Source: an uncultured Chromatiaceae bacterium
Lineage (GTDB): Bacteria > Pseudomonadota > Gammaproteobacteria > Enterobacterales > Alteromonadaceae
DNA length: 64,000 nt
Reading direction: 5' to 3'
NCBI GenBank assembly: GCA_946482325.1
Contig: CAMLRA010000003.1
Span: forward strand, 1-64,000
Shown: piece after piece, positions 20,465-28,989 of the stretch
Layout: each line of letters begins with the position of its first letter
Numbering within the stretch: the stretch's first letter is position 1
The notes under the pieces: model-generated
The model's database searches: none
Seen by the model: only the letters and a program-made list of their open reading frames with translations
What the model was told of the DNA's origin: nothing
Position numbers and translations under genes: made by a program

Positions 20465-21457
20465 TTAGCGGCTACCAGAGAGAATTTGCTGCATCACCGC
20501 AGTCGCACGCATGGCACTGTCGCCGGTGGATGGATGCTGCAATTCCCCGCGTAAATGGGCGGCGATATTGGCGACATGATATTGCTGAATATGTGCCGGA
20601 TGCTCAATAAACACCGATTCTGTCACACCATCCACCGTTAACTGCAATGGGTCTTCCTGAAACACCGAAAAGCTGATATGGCCCAAACTACCGATGATTT
20701 CTACCGCATCGCGCCGGCCGTCCGTGCCAAAATGCCAGAAACCACTGCCGGTTGCGACACGCCCGCTGGCATCAGGTGCAAACAACCACTGTGCGGTGAC
20801 CGCATCTTCGGCGGTGTATAAGCCTTGCTGATTTAACGCCTGACCATGTACCTGCTGAATATCACCGAGTAAATACATCAATAAATCCAGACCATGACTG
20901 GCCAGATCAACAAAATAACCGCCACCGGCCTGCGCCGGATCAGTGCGCCAGTTAGCGGCGCCGGACAAATCCAGCGGATTCGGGCTGCGGCTGAAATTCC
21001 ACTGTACATGACGCACAGTGCCAATCAGGCCGGCATCCAGCCATTGTTTGACTTGTAAAAACCGGGGCAGACTACGCCGGTAATAGGCAACAAATAATGG
21101 CACGCCCGCTGCGTTAAAAGCCGCATTCATTTGCGCGCATTCATCCGCATTTAAAGCCATCGGCTTTTCGACACAACAGATTTTGCCGGCGGCTGCGACT
21201 TTCAGCGCGTAAAACAGATGGCTGTCGGGCGGTGTAGCGATATAAACCGCATCGATAGCCGGGTCATTGATCAAAGCATCAGCGTCGCTGTAACAGACCG
21301 GTACCTGATGACGACTGGCATAATCGGCGGCTTTTTCCGCGTCCCGGCGCATAACAGCTTGCACGGTAAAACCCGCAGTTTGCTGATAGGCCGGGCCACT
21401 TTTGACTTCAGTGACGTTGCCACAACCTAAAATTCCCCAGCGAATGGTGTTGTTCAT
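20465..21457 (-). CDS. Gfo/Idh/MocA-family sugar oxidoreductase
   Basis: About 330 residues. The N-terminal Rossmann domain starts with WGILGCGNV and contains IATPPDSH and the family lysine motif VEKPMA. The C-terminal domain has NWRTDPAQAGGGYFVDLASHGLDL. The substrate is unknown; relatives act on sugars, amino sugars or inositols with NAD(P). The ATG at 21457 gives the normal family start, but an ATG four codons earlier is also possible and neither has a clear ribosome site. A NagR-type operator lies 350 bases upstream with a terminator in between, so it probably belongs to the GlcNAc regulon. Confidence 0.88.
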   Translation of the reverse strand: MNNTIRWGILGCGNVTEVKSGPAYQQTAGFTVQAVMRRDAEKAADYASRHQVPVCYSDADALINDPAIDAVYIATPPDSHLFYALKVAAAGKICCVEKPMALNADECAQMNAAFNAAGVPLFVAYYRRSLPRFLQVKQWLDAGLIGTVRHVQWNFSRSPNPLDLSGAANWRTDPAQAGGGYFVDLASHGLDLLMYLLGDIQQVHGQALNQQGLYTAEDAVTAQWLFAPDASGRVATGSGFWHFGTDGRRDAVEIIGSLGHISFSVFQEDPLQLTVDGVTESVFIEHPAHIQQYHVANIAAHLRGELQHPSTGDSAMRATAVMQQILSGSR

Positions 21458-21548
21458 CAGACAGCTCATGTTGATTTATTTTGGCAATTGACAGGTTCAA
21501 GCCCCTGCAGTCATGGACAGTTTAAGCAGCGGGAAACCTTTGCGGCAA

Positions 21549-21581
21549 TAAAAAAGCAGGACACTGAATTCAGTATCCTGC
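21549..21581 (-). terminator. terminator inside the gap before the oxidoreductase gene
   Basis: GCAGGA.ACTGAATTCAGT.TCCTGC is a near-perfect palindrome with a single internal mismatch, followed on the minus strand by TTTTTTATT. Confidence 0.75.
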
Positions 21582-21781
21582 AAATACCCTTGGATAAGGA
21601 TTGGCAAATAAAACACAACATCCGTGTGACTGGTCAGCCTGCAACACCAACTACCAATGTTACCGACTGCGACAAGGGAGGCAACAGTGGCCACCAGTCG
21701 GGCCACTATCGTGCACCGGTATAAGGCCGCAACGCGTCCGCTTATGCCGGCTGGCCTGAGCACAAGTACCACTGACTTTGT
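21549..21781 (-). ncRNA. putative NagR-controlled short RNA or long leader
   Basis: A minus-strand promoter (TTGTCA at 21811-21816, 17-base spacer, TTTAAT at 21788-21793) overlaps a NagR-type operator. About 230 bases downstream is a terminator: a 26-base near-palindrome at 21556-21581 followed by TTTTTTATT. No convincing reading frame lies between: a 91-codon frame in this area runs past the terminator and looks random. The product is either a short RNA or an attenuated leader of the oxidoreductase gene. The rest of the 488-base gap shows nothing else. Confidence 0.4.
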
Positions 21782-21787
21782 GTTCAG

Positions 21788-21826
21788 ATTAAAACCATCC
21801 TACCAATTAATGACAACGCTGTCATT
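21788..21826 (-). promoter_or_regulatory. NagR-type operator with overlapping promoter
   Basis: AATGACAACGCTGTCATT at 21809-21826 is identical to the copy before the TonB receptor gene. On the minus strand its TTGTCA half serves as the -35 of a TTGTCA-N17-TTTAAT promoter, so repressor binding would block polymerase directly. Confidence 0.75.
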
Positions 21827-21897
21827 AGCAATTTGACGAATTTCCGGACATTTTTTTGACAATATAGTTGCGGCGCTCTCTTCCACCAAAATAACAA

Positions 21898-21919
21898 CGC
21901 CGGCCTGAAAAGGCCGGCG
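21898..21919 (-). terminator. terminator of the SapC-halogenase series
   Basis: CGCCGGCCT-GAAA-AGGCCGGCG is a perfect 9-bp GC stem. On the minus strand it is followed by TTGTTATTTT and lies 27 bases behind the halogenase stop. Confidence 0.75.
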
Positions 21920-21945
21920 CTTCATCGGGAGCAGCGCGCTATGAT

Positions 21946-23457
21946 TCAGGCGCTGTTTTTGTTGTTATGCAGTTGCCGGATCCAGGCTTGTAACGGCAAA
22001 GTGCTGAAGACAGCATGTTTTGCCTGCTGGGCGACTTTGCCAAACAGTTCATCAAACTGCCGCTCTGGCGCCGTCGGTTGTAACTTTGGAAAGTGCCCCA
22101 TACCATACAAAATAAACCGATAGTTTTCGTCGGTGAAAGTTGTCGAGAATGTGCCGGCTAAATCCATGTATTCACAGACTTTATAGCGCCAGGCCGCCAG
22201 TTGCGTTTCCAAACCCGGACAATAAGCAGCTTTTGCCGCGGCGTCGCGCCAAAAGGCAGTGTCGTCCCGGTCGGTCAGACAATAATGCAACACGATAAAC
22301 TGTTTTAAATCAGTGTAAAAACCATTCATCAGCCGATTATAGGAGTCCCGCACCGGTTGCGTCAGCTCGCTGCCGGCCAGGTGTGTCGATAACAGCCGCA
22401 CGCCGAGGTTAATCAGATGCAGGCCAGTCGATTCCAGCGGTTCGATAAAACCACCGGCCAGCCCCACCGCAATGCAGTTGCCGACCCAGAACTCTTTACG
22501 GCAACCCACTTTCATATCCAGGTGCGTGCATTTGAGCACGGCCGCAGCCGGGCCTAAATAGTCCCGCAGTTCCTGCTCGGCCTGCTCGCGGCTCAGGCGG
22601 GCACCATCATAGACATAACCGGTGCCCTGGCGATCGACCAGATCAATCTCCCAGACCCAGCCATTTGTTAACGCGGTGGCTGTGGTATAAGGCTTTGGTT
22701 CGCCAGGCAGTTCCCGCTGAATAGCCACTGCTTTGTTGCAGGGTAAAGCGTCGGTAAAAGACTGCCAGTTATCGGCTTTTAACGCTTCCATTAACAAGCC
22801 ACGGAAGCCGGTACAGTCGATAAACACATCGGCGCTGAATTCGCCCTGATCGGTTTGCACTGACTGAATATTGCCATCGCTGACTATCACGTCCGTCACT
22901 GTGGCGACGCTGTGGATCACACCGGCTTCGATGGCTTTTTTGCGCAGGAAACGCGCCATTTTCACCGCATCTAAGTGATAACCATAAGGCACCACGCCCT
23001 GATACGGCGGCGACTGCGGCGTTTTGGGACTATGGCCGCTGGCAATCAGGTGTGACGACAGACTGGCACCCTGGTCAAAACGTTCGAGTTCAAAACGCCG
23101 GTCGAGCAGCCAGCTGGTAGAGATATCCAAATCCATCGGCGGTTTCAGATGGTCAAACGGATGGAAGTACTGATGCATCTGGCCGTCGACCGGTTTCATC
23201 CAGTTTCTGAACATAATGCCGGTCTTAAAAGTGGCGTTGGTCGCTTCCAGCAGTTCCGCTTCGTCCAGGCCCATCGCTGCAAAAAAATAGCGGATGCTAT
23301 GCACTGTCGCTTCGCCAACACCAATGATGCCGATGTCTTCGCTTTCAACGACCCGCACCTGCACCCGCGCTTGTTGCTGATTAAAATAGCGGTTCAGATA
23401 AATAGCGGTCATCCAGCCGGAAGAACCACCGCCAACAATACAGACAGATTTCATCAT
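21946..23457 (-). CDS. flavin-dependent tryptophan-halogenase-like protein 1
   Basis: 503 residues. The FAD-binding GGGSSGW motif starts at residue 9, and GIIGVGEATV follows. Lys78 (ATFKTGIMF) falls where PrnA/RebH have the active-site lysine. The EPLESTGL segment with its conserved Glu is kept. The halogenase signature WxWxIP reads WVWEID, so the Pro is missing. Such proteins are common beside TonB receptors in marine and freshwater gammaproteobacteria, but no substrate is proven. It follows a paralogue after 14 bases and lies in the SapC-halogenase series. A halogenating role is family inference only; an oxidation or a carbohydrate-linked role is possible. Confidence 0.88.
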   Translation of the reverse strand: MMKSVCIVGGGSSGWMTAIYLNRYFNQQQARVQVRVVESEDIGIIGVGEATVHSIRYFFAAMGLDEAELLEATNATFKTGIMFRNWMKPVDGQMHQYFHPFDHLKPPMDLDISTSWLLDRRFELERFDQGASLSSHLIASGHSPKTPQSPPYQGVVPYGYHLDAVKMARFLRKKAIEAGVIHSVATVTDVIVSDGNIQSVQTDQGEFSADVFIDCTGFRGLLMEALKADNWQSFTDALPCNKAVAIQRELPGEPKPYTTATALTNGWVWEIDLVDRQGTGYVYDGARLSREQAEQELRDYLGPAAAVLKCTHLDMKVGCRKEFWVGNCIAVGLAGGFIEPLESTGLHLINLGVRLLSTHLAGSELTQPVRDSYNRLMNGFYTDLKQFIVLHYCLTDRDDTAFWRDAAAKAAYCPGLETQLAAWRYKVCEYMDLAGTFSTTFTDENYRFILYGMGHFPKLQPTAPERQFDELFGKVAQQAKHAVFSTLPLQAWIRQLHNNKNSA

Positions 23458-23471
23458 TTTTGCTGACCTCT

Positions 23472-25022
23472 TCAGACTTTTTGCAAACCAAACTGGCGGA
23501 TACGATTAAGCAATTCGCGGTGTGGCAGCAATTGCGACTGCAATTGCGCAGCTTTATGCCGGTAAAAACCAAACATCTGTGCGGCAAGCTCCGGCTGATT
23601 AAAGCGGTATTGCTGCTGGCTCAGATCAGTGCCGAATTGCATGCCGTACAGCACATACAGGTAATTTTCCAGATTAAAAATTTCTAATTTACTGTGGAAA
23701 TCATAAGGCGTAGGCACCTGATGCGCCCATAACGCCAGATTATCCAGCAAACTTTGCGGGCAACTGGCCGGGTCGCGGTTATCACGCCAAAACGCCGAAT
23801 CGTCGCGCTGCGACAGGAAATAGTGCAATTTGATAAAGTCGATGACTTTATCCCAGGCCGTGCGCACCCGTTGATTAAACCGCTCCGCCTGCAATGGCAT
23901 CACGGCAGTGTGGGCCGGAAATGAATCTGCCAGCATGCGTGCTGTAGCGTCGTAGACCAACAGACCGGTGGCCTCCAGCGGTTCAACAAACCCCTGCGAC
24001 AGGCCCAGCGCAATACAGTTGCGGTGCCAGAATTTCTCGCGGTAACCGACCTGCATCTCAATCCGGCGCGGCGTCAGATGATCAGCATCGCCTTTTAAAT
24101 ACTGTTTGAGCACGGCCAGCGCTTCATCGTCTGTGGTGTAACGGCTGGAATAAACATAACCCGTGCCACGCCGCTCGGCCAGACCGATATCCCAGATCCA
24201 GCCGGCTTGTTGTGCTGTCGCGATGGTGTAACAGGGAATAGGCGCTGCCGGGTCACGATATGGCACTTGCACCGCCAACGCGCGATCGACAAACATCACA
24301 TCGTTTTTCGGGATAAAAGGCACCTGACAGGCGTCGCCAATTAATAAAGCGCGAAACCCGGTACAATCAATAAAAATATCGGCCGTCAGCTCGCCATGGC
24401 TGTCCGTCTGGATGGCAGCAATATCGCCGTTGTCAGCAAAACGTACAGCGCCGATATTGCCAAACAAATGGCGTACGCCGAGCTTTTGCGTCGCATGTTT
24501 GGTGAGCAAAGCGGCAAACTTGGCGGCATCAAGATGGTAAGCGTAATTGGTCAGGCCCTGAAACTCCGGCTGCAGCATGGTTTTAGGCCCAAAGCCACTG
24601 TCAGCCACCCGCCCCTGTACTGATACCGCATCGGCATATGAACAGTCCCCAGCCAGGCCCTGCAGCCAATACGGCGTCAGGTCCAGCGTAGCCAGATCCG
24701 GATAATCAAACACATGATGGTAATAATTCGGGCTGGCTTGTCCAGGCGCTTTGACCCAGTCGACAAATTTGATGCTTTGTTTAAAAGTGACGTCGCAGTC
24801 GCGGATAAATTCAGTTTCACTGATGCCCAGATACTGCAGGCTATGCCGAATCGCCGGCACTGTGCCCTCCCCCACACCGATGGTCGGAATATCTGCCGAT
24901 TCAATCAGACAAATCTCAACACCTGTACCATCCGGTCTGTGCAGTTTTTTCGCCAGGTGGCAGGCGGCTAACCAGCCGGCAGTGCCGCCACCAACGATCA
25001 ATACTTTGCGGATCTGCTGCAT
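23472..25022 (-). CDS. flavin-dependent tryptophan-halogenase-like protein 2
   Basis: 516 residues, a diverged paralogue of the downstream gene. FAD motif GGGTAGW at residue 11; TIGVGEGTVPAI; Lys81 in DVTFKQSIKF at the expected catalytic position; GFVEPLEATGLLV keeps the conserved Glu. The WxWxIP signature reads WIWDIG. The two are only partly alike over the FAD domain and more different in the substrate part, so they may act on different substrates or as a pair. It starts 11 bases after sapC-like gene's stop, so it is co-transcribed with that gene. Confidence 0.88.
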   Translation of the reverse strand: MQQIRKVLIVGGGTAGWLAACHLAKKLHRPDGTGVEICLIESADIPTIGVGEGTVPAIRHSLQYLGISETEFIRDCDVTFKQSIKFVDWVKAPGQASPNYYHHVFDYPDLATLDLTPYWLQGLAGDCSYADAVSVQGRVADSGFGPKTMLQPEFQGLTNYAYHLDAAKFAALLTKHATQKLGVRHLFGNIGAVRFADNGDIAAIQTDSHGELTADIFIDCTGFRALLIGDACQVPFIPKNDVMFVDRALAVQVPYRDPAAPIPCYTIATAQQAGWIWDIGLAERRGTGYVYSSRYTTDDEALAVLKQYLKGDADHLTPRRIEMQVGYREKFWHRNCIALGLSQGFVEPLEATGLLVYDATARMLADSFPAHTAVMPLQAERFNQRVRTAWDKVIDFIKLHYFLSQRDDSAFWRDNRDPASCPQSLLDNLALWAHQVPTPYDFHSKLEIFNLENYLYVLYGMQFGTDLSQQQYRFNQPELAAQMFGFYRHKAAQLQSQLLPHRELLNRIRQFGLQKV

Positions 25023-25033
25023 CTGCGCCTCCG

Positions 25034-25738
25034 TTACGCCAACTGGCTGATTTTCAGCGCCGCCAGCCGGTTCAGCTGATGTAGTGAGGTCAACTGCGCA
25101 TAAATTGCCGGTAAAAAACCGCGCTGACGCAAATCGGCGAATACCTCAGTTGGCAACTGATTCAGTTTGGCCTCGCTGATGATATAAATGCCGTTCAACT
25201 GATGCTGCTGACCTTTTAAATCAAACTGGAAGCCTTGCGGTATCAGCAGTTCATGTTGTTGCAGCAGTTCAACAAAAGCAGCTGTCACCTGCAACTGTTC
25301 AAAGCTTTGCAGTAATTGTTGCTTGCGTTTGGTCAGGTAAGGGGTTTCCTGTCCGCCACTGAACAAGGTTTCGCCGTCATTGACCTGCACCTGAGAAGCT
25401 GCGGTATTCAGGCCAATACTGAATTGATCCGGCTGTTGTGGATTGGCTAGCAGTACCAACGGATAGTTGGTGACTGCCTGCGGCAGGTAGTTCGGGCTGA
25501 CAGTAGCTGTTGCATACAGATTCTCACCCGGCACTAAACCGGTTAAGGCCACAGCGCGGAATTGACCGGTTTCACTGTCTTTTACAAATACCAGCGCAAA
25601 CTCAGTACTGGCACGGACAAACTCGTGCACTGAGACCGGGAATAAATGTTGTTTGGCAAATGGGGCAAAACTACGGGATTCAGTTAAACGCACATGGGCA
25701 TGGACATCAGGATGCAGGGCGACCACAGGTTGGCTCAT
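25034..25738 (-). CDS. SapC-family protein
   Basis: 234 residues, cytoplasmic by appearance (no signal peptide). The opening HVRLTESRSFAPFAKQHLFPVSVHEFVRASTEFALVFV and the later ALTGLVPGENLY are typical of the SapC family, named after a Campylobacter S-layer locus. The biochemical role is unknown. Homologues recur with TonB receptors and tryptophan-halogenase-like genes, as here, so it is likely part of that module. It is preceded by a highly structured 190-base gap. Confidence 0.85.
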   Translation of the reverse strand: MSQPVVALHPDVHAHVRLTESRSFAPFAKQHLFPVSVHEFVRASTEFALVFVKDSETGQFRAVALTGLVPGENLYATATVSPNYLPQAVTNYPLVLLANPQQPDQFSIGLNTAASQVQVNDGETLFSGGQETPYLTKRKQQLLQSFEQLQVTAAFVELLQQHELLIPQGFQFDLKGQQHQLNGIYIISEAKLNQLPTEVFADLRQRGFLPAIYAQLTSLHQLNRLAALKISQLA

Positions 25739-25784
25739 ACTTCGGCTCCTCGGTAAATGGTGAAAACAGCAGCATGACAGGGAT

Positions 25785-25876
25785 TGTGCCCTTTGCGAAG
25801 GGTGCAGTGCCGTGCCTTGCAGAAGTGTTGGTCAAAACACTGGAAACTGTGTTGCACAGCGTTTTGACCAGCACTT
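25785..25876. repeat. large imperfect inverted repeat upstream of sapC-like gene
   Basis: Outer arms of 16 bases (25823-25838 and 25861-25876) pair with one G-T wobble. An inner CTGTG-caa-CACAG hairpin sits in the loop. A further hairpin TGCCCTTTGCGAAGGGTGCA lies at about 25785-25806. The whole lies between the receptor terminator and the sapC-like start, so it may be a structured leader or a processing site. Confidence 0.6.
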
Positions 25877-25886
25877 TTACAGAAAG

Positions 25887-25914
25887 AAAAAGGGAAGTTT
25901 CCTTCCCTTTTTTT
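25887..25914. terminator. terminator of the TonB receptor gene
   Basis: AAAAAGGGAAG-TTTC-CTTCCCTTTTT has an 11-bp symmetric stem with A and T runs, active in either direction. It separates the receptor gene from the sapC-halogenase series. Confidence 0.85.
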
Positions 25915-25929
25915 CAACCAATCAACAAT

Positions 25930-28533
25930 TTAGAACTTGAAGCTGGCGCCTAAAGAAATACGGCGGGCCATTTCGTACTCATACAGCGGGAAGCCTTTGG
26001 CGAAACCCGAGAAGTTAGTTTGTTTGTTGTTATTACCAAACTGTTTAGAACTTTCTTCCAGCAGGTTGTTCACGTCCAGTTTCACGTCCAGATAGTCCGT
26101 TGCGTGATACACAGCGCTCAGGTCCAGAGAACCGAAGTCATCGTGCAGACGGTTACCGTAAGAACCTGATTCACGGATCATGTACTCACTACGCCAGTTG
26201 TAAGCCACACGGACCTGGAACAGATCGTTTTCATAATAACCGGTCAGGTTGTATGAATGACGTGAACTGTCGCTCAGGATTGGGTTCATGTCAGTGAAGG
26301 TGTCTTTGTCTGTTTCAGTATCAGTGTAGGTATAGTTGACGATGGTACCGAAACCATTGCCGTAATACGCCTGATGTTGTAACTCGATACCACTGATAGA
26401 AGCATCTTTACCGTTGCCTTTCTGTTCAGTGATCCAGCCGTTAGCTGCTTCATCCGGACGTGTCAGCGGGAATGGAATTTCTGCAGCAGTAGCAGTGCCC
26501 TGCGCGATGTTGACGAAGTTCTTCACATCTTTCAGGAACAGTGCAGCAGACACCATAGAGTTGGCATCGTAGTACCACTCGACACCTAAATCGAACTGGT
26601 CAGAAATAAATGGTTTCAGGCCGATGTTACCAACAATCCAGCGCTGGTTGTTTGGCGTGTCATCGTTAGTCCCCATCACGTTCGGGTTGACGTACATATC
26701 AACATACTGTGGACGCGCCAGTGCACGGGCGGCAGAAGCACGCAGGATCTTGTCATCTGCCAGGTCTACGACCATGTTAAAGCTTGGCAGGAACTCAGAA
26801 TAATCTGCGTCTGATTCTGTTTGCTTTTTGTTCACGTAGTAAGTTGAGGTCGCATCAGTGGTGACATAACGCACACCGAAGTTACCGCGTACTTTGTCAG
26901 TGCTGTAAATCGCCATACCGTACAGGGCAGCATTTTTCTCAGTGATTTCTGAGTAAGCACCTAAATCTTCGGTTTCACCGGTGATGCTGGCTTTCGCCCA
27001 CGCTTTTAACTTATCGACATCAAATTTCTTGATGCTGTAGTTACCGGCGCCAACATCGATAGAACCCGCCTGAATGTCTTTGGTTGAAATAACCGGGTTA
27101 AAACCAGCTTTTTGAATAAATTCAAAACGACGGCTGGTGGTATTATGGTCAGCATAACGGAAGCCGGTTTTGAATTCCGTAATTGGACCCAGTGTCGACG
27201 GGAAGGTCAAATCAGACTGAATATAGCTTTCGCCATCAGTTTTTGGTGTTTTGTTGAAGTTCGGGCCTGTCCCCATGGCCAGTGAACCCGGGTCATAAGT
27301 GCCGATGTTCAGGTTACCCGGTGCCCAGCTCTGACCACCACCGGTGAAGTCATATTTACCACCGACGATTGGGGTACCGCCGGTACCATCGTCCACTACC
27401 ATTTCAAAGTCAGTACCGCCAGTTGATGAAGTGTCACCAATCTGGGTGGCCCACTTATAGCCGTCACCTTCGTATTCAAACTTCAGATCGTACACTTCTG
27501 AGTTCATCGTGGCTTCACGTGGACGCGCCTGATAATAAGCGACGTTCAGCGGGCCTTTAGCCTGTGTACCTTGTTTATTCGGCGTTTTACCGTCACCGCC
27601 GATCCAGGCTTCTGTTTTACCAGTGCCCCAGGTGGTGTCGGCCTGTGTCAGCCACAGCGCATAGTTGGTGTTATCCGCGTCCATTTGCATATCTAAAGCA
27701 TTGAACACGATATTCAGGTTATCGCTTGGTGCGAACTGCAAAGTCGCAGTGTAGGCAGAACGTTTCCGGTCTTGTTCAAAACCAACAGGGCCTGCACCCC
27801 ATTCCCAGAACGCTTCGTTACCCTGACGTTGCAGGCTGCGTTCTTGCGCCACTAACGACACTAATGCACCAAAAGTTTCAGCGTCGTTTTTCCAGCTGTA
27901 CATGCCCGACAGTTGTGGGTCGTTGCTGCCTGAATCGCTTTGATAAGTGCTTTCAATCGATGCATATGCAGTATTGGCATCCAGATCCAGTGGTTTGCGG
28001 GTATGAACCACCACAGTACCACCGATACCACCTTCACTCAGATCCGCCTGAGAAGCTTTATATACTTCCAGGTTACCGACCAGTTCAGATGGCAGTAATT
28101 CATAGTTGAAGCTGCGGCGGGCAGGTTCCAGTACGAACCAGCCAGTAGATGCCACGTTCTGACCATTCAGGGTCGTCAAAGTTAAATCCTGGCCTGAACC
28201 GCGGATTGACACACCGGCGCCTTCACCAAACTGACGCTGGATAGTGACACCAGGCACCCGTTGCAGTGATTCAGCGACGTTTTTATCCGGGAATTTACCG
28301 ATATCTTCGGCGGTCACCACATCAACGATCGTATCGCTGAAACGCTTAGCGTTTAAGTTGGCTTCCTGCGATGCACGGATACCGCGCACCTGAATGACTT
28401 CTACCTGTTGATCTTTCTTCGCGCCATCAGCCTGTGCCTGCTGAGCAAATACCGGCGCAGATAACGCCACAGTACCGACCATCAGACCCAGTTTGACCGC
28501 TACGGCACATTTATTCATTTTATTGTGCGACAT
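25930..28533 (-). CDS. TonB-dependent receptor, probably for chitin oligosaccharides
   Basis: 867 residues. Signal peptide ends at VFAQQ, followed by a TonB-box-like segment (VEVIQVRGIRAS) and the plug (SDTIVDVVTAEDIGKFPDKNVAESLQRVPGV, typical of the large Xanthomonas/Caulobacter receptor type). The barrel ends in Phe (LGASFKF). It would import an oligosaccharide over the outer membrane. Linkage to GH20, nag genes and a NagR-type operator 55 bases upstream points to chitooligosaccharides; this is inference. It is transcribed alone, with a terminator behind it. Confidence 0.93.
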   Translation of the reverse strand: MSHNKMNKCAVAVKLGLMVGTVALSAPVFAQQAQADGAKKDQQVEVIQVRGIRASQEANLNAKRFSDTIVDVVTAEDIGKFPDKNVAESLQRVPGVTIQRQFGEGAGVSIRGSGQDLTLTTLNGQNVASTGWFVLEPARRSFNYELLPSELVGNLEVYKASQADLSEGGIGGTVVVHTRKPLDLDANTAYASIESTYQSDSGSNDPQLSGMYSWKNDAETFGALVSLVAQERSLQRQGNEAFWEWGAGPVGFEQDRKRSAYTATLQFAPSDNLNIVFNALDMQMDADNTNYALWLTQADTTWGTGKTEAWIGGDGKTPNKQGTQAKGPLNVAYYQARPREATMNSEVYDLKFEYEGDGYKWATQIGDTSSTGGTDFEMVVDDGTGGTPIVGGKYDFTGGGQSWAPGNLNIGTYDPGSLAMGTGPNFNKTPKTDGESYIQSDLTFPSTLGPITEFKTGFRYADHNTTSRRFEFIQKAGFNPVISTKDIQAGSIDVGAGNYSIKKFDVDKLKAWAKASITGETEDLGAYSEITEKNAALYGMAIYSTDKVRGNFGVRYVTTDATSTYYVNKKQTESDADYSEFLPSFNMVVDLADDKILRASAARALARPQYVDMYVNPNVMGTNDDTPNNQRWIVGNIGLKPFISDQFDLGVEWYYDANSMVSAALFLKDVKNFVNIAQGTATAAEIPFPLTRPDEAANGWITEQKGNGKDASISGIELQHQAYYGNGFGTIVNYTYTDTETDKDTFTDMNPILSDSSRHSYNLTGYYENDLFQVRVAYNWRSEYMIRESGSYGNRLHDDFGSLDLSAVYHATDYLDVKLDVNNLLEESSKQFGNNNKQTNFSGFAKGFPLYEYEMARRISLGASFKF

Positions 28534-28588
28534 AAGCTTCTCCCATTCCTGTTTTTCTTCGTGTGCGATGAATTTTTATTTGTCCTGC

Positions 28589-28606
28589 AATGACAACGCT
28601 GTCATT
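28589..28606. promoter_or_regulatory. NagR-type operator of the TonB receptor gene
   Basis: AATGACAACGCTGTCATT is an exact copy of the site at 21809-21826 and lies 55 bases before the receptor start. The surrounding 455-base gap (28534-28989) holds this site, a CAAATACAT-N9-ATGTATTTG dyad at 28746-28772, and the site at 28887, but no gene. Confidence 0.85.
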
Positions 28607-28745
28607 AAATCTCAACATACACAAATTATTTTTACTTTGCAAACCCCATTCGCTGATTTTTTAGACTGATTTTGTCGCCCGAGACAAGGCCTCAGTAATG
28701 GCTGATATTAGACCAGGACAGCTGAGATTTCAGGCTCTTACAACA

Positions 28746-28772
28746 CAAATACATTATAACAATATGTATTTG
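28746..28772. promoter_or_regulatory. dyad in the receptor-lacI gap
   Basis: CAAATACAT and ATGTATTTG are perfect 9-bp arms separated by 9 AT-rich bases. It is midway between the divergent receptor and regulator genes. It differs from the NagR-type sites and could bind a second regulator. Confidence 0.4.
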
Positions 28773-28886
28773 CTAATCTTTTTTAATTAAGGAAAATAAC
28801 AGCCACGCAGTTGCTCATTTTTTGATAAATAAACAATTGCTGTTTTGGCCAAAACGTTGTATCCCTTAGTTCAATAATTCTTACAA

Positions 28887-28905
28887 AATGACTACCGCTG
28901 TCATT
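28887..28905. promoter_or_regulatory. variant NagR-type operator upstream of the lacI-family gene
   Basis: AATGACTACCGCTGTCATT keeps both half-sites but has one extra base in the middle (19 rather than 18). It lies 85 bases before the regulator start and suggests autoregulation with altered affinity. Confidence 0.6.
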
Positions 28906-28989
28906 CCCTGCTTTACAGGGGGGATTTTCAGCCTGTTCGGTCAATACCGGACAAGCCTGCTGACAGCGGCGTATTTGCCTGGAAGCGCT

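Noticed and set aside
21497..21772. 91-codon minus-strand frame
   Set aside because: It starts at GTG without ribosome site and runs through a terminator; composition is not protein-like.
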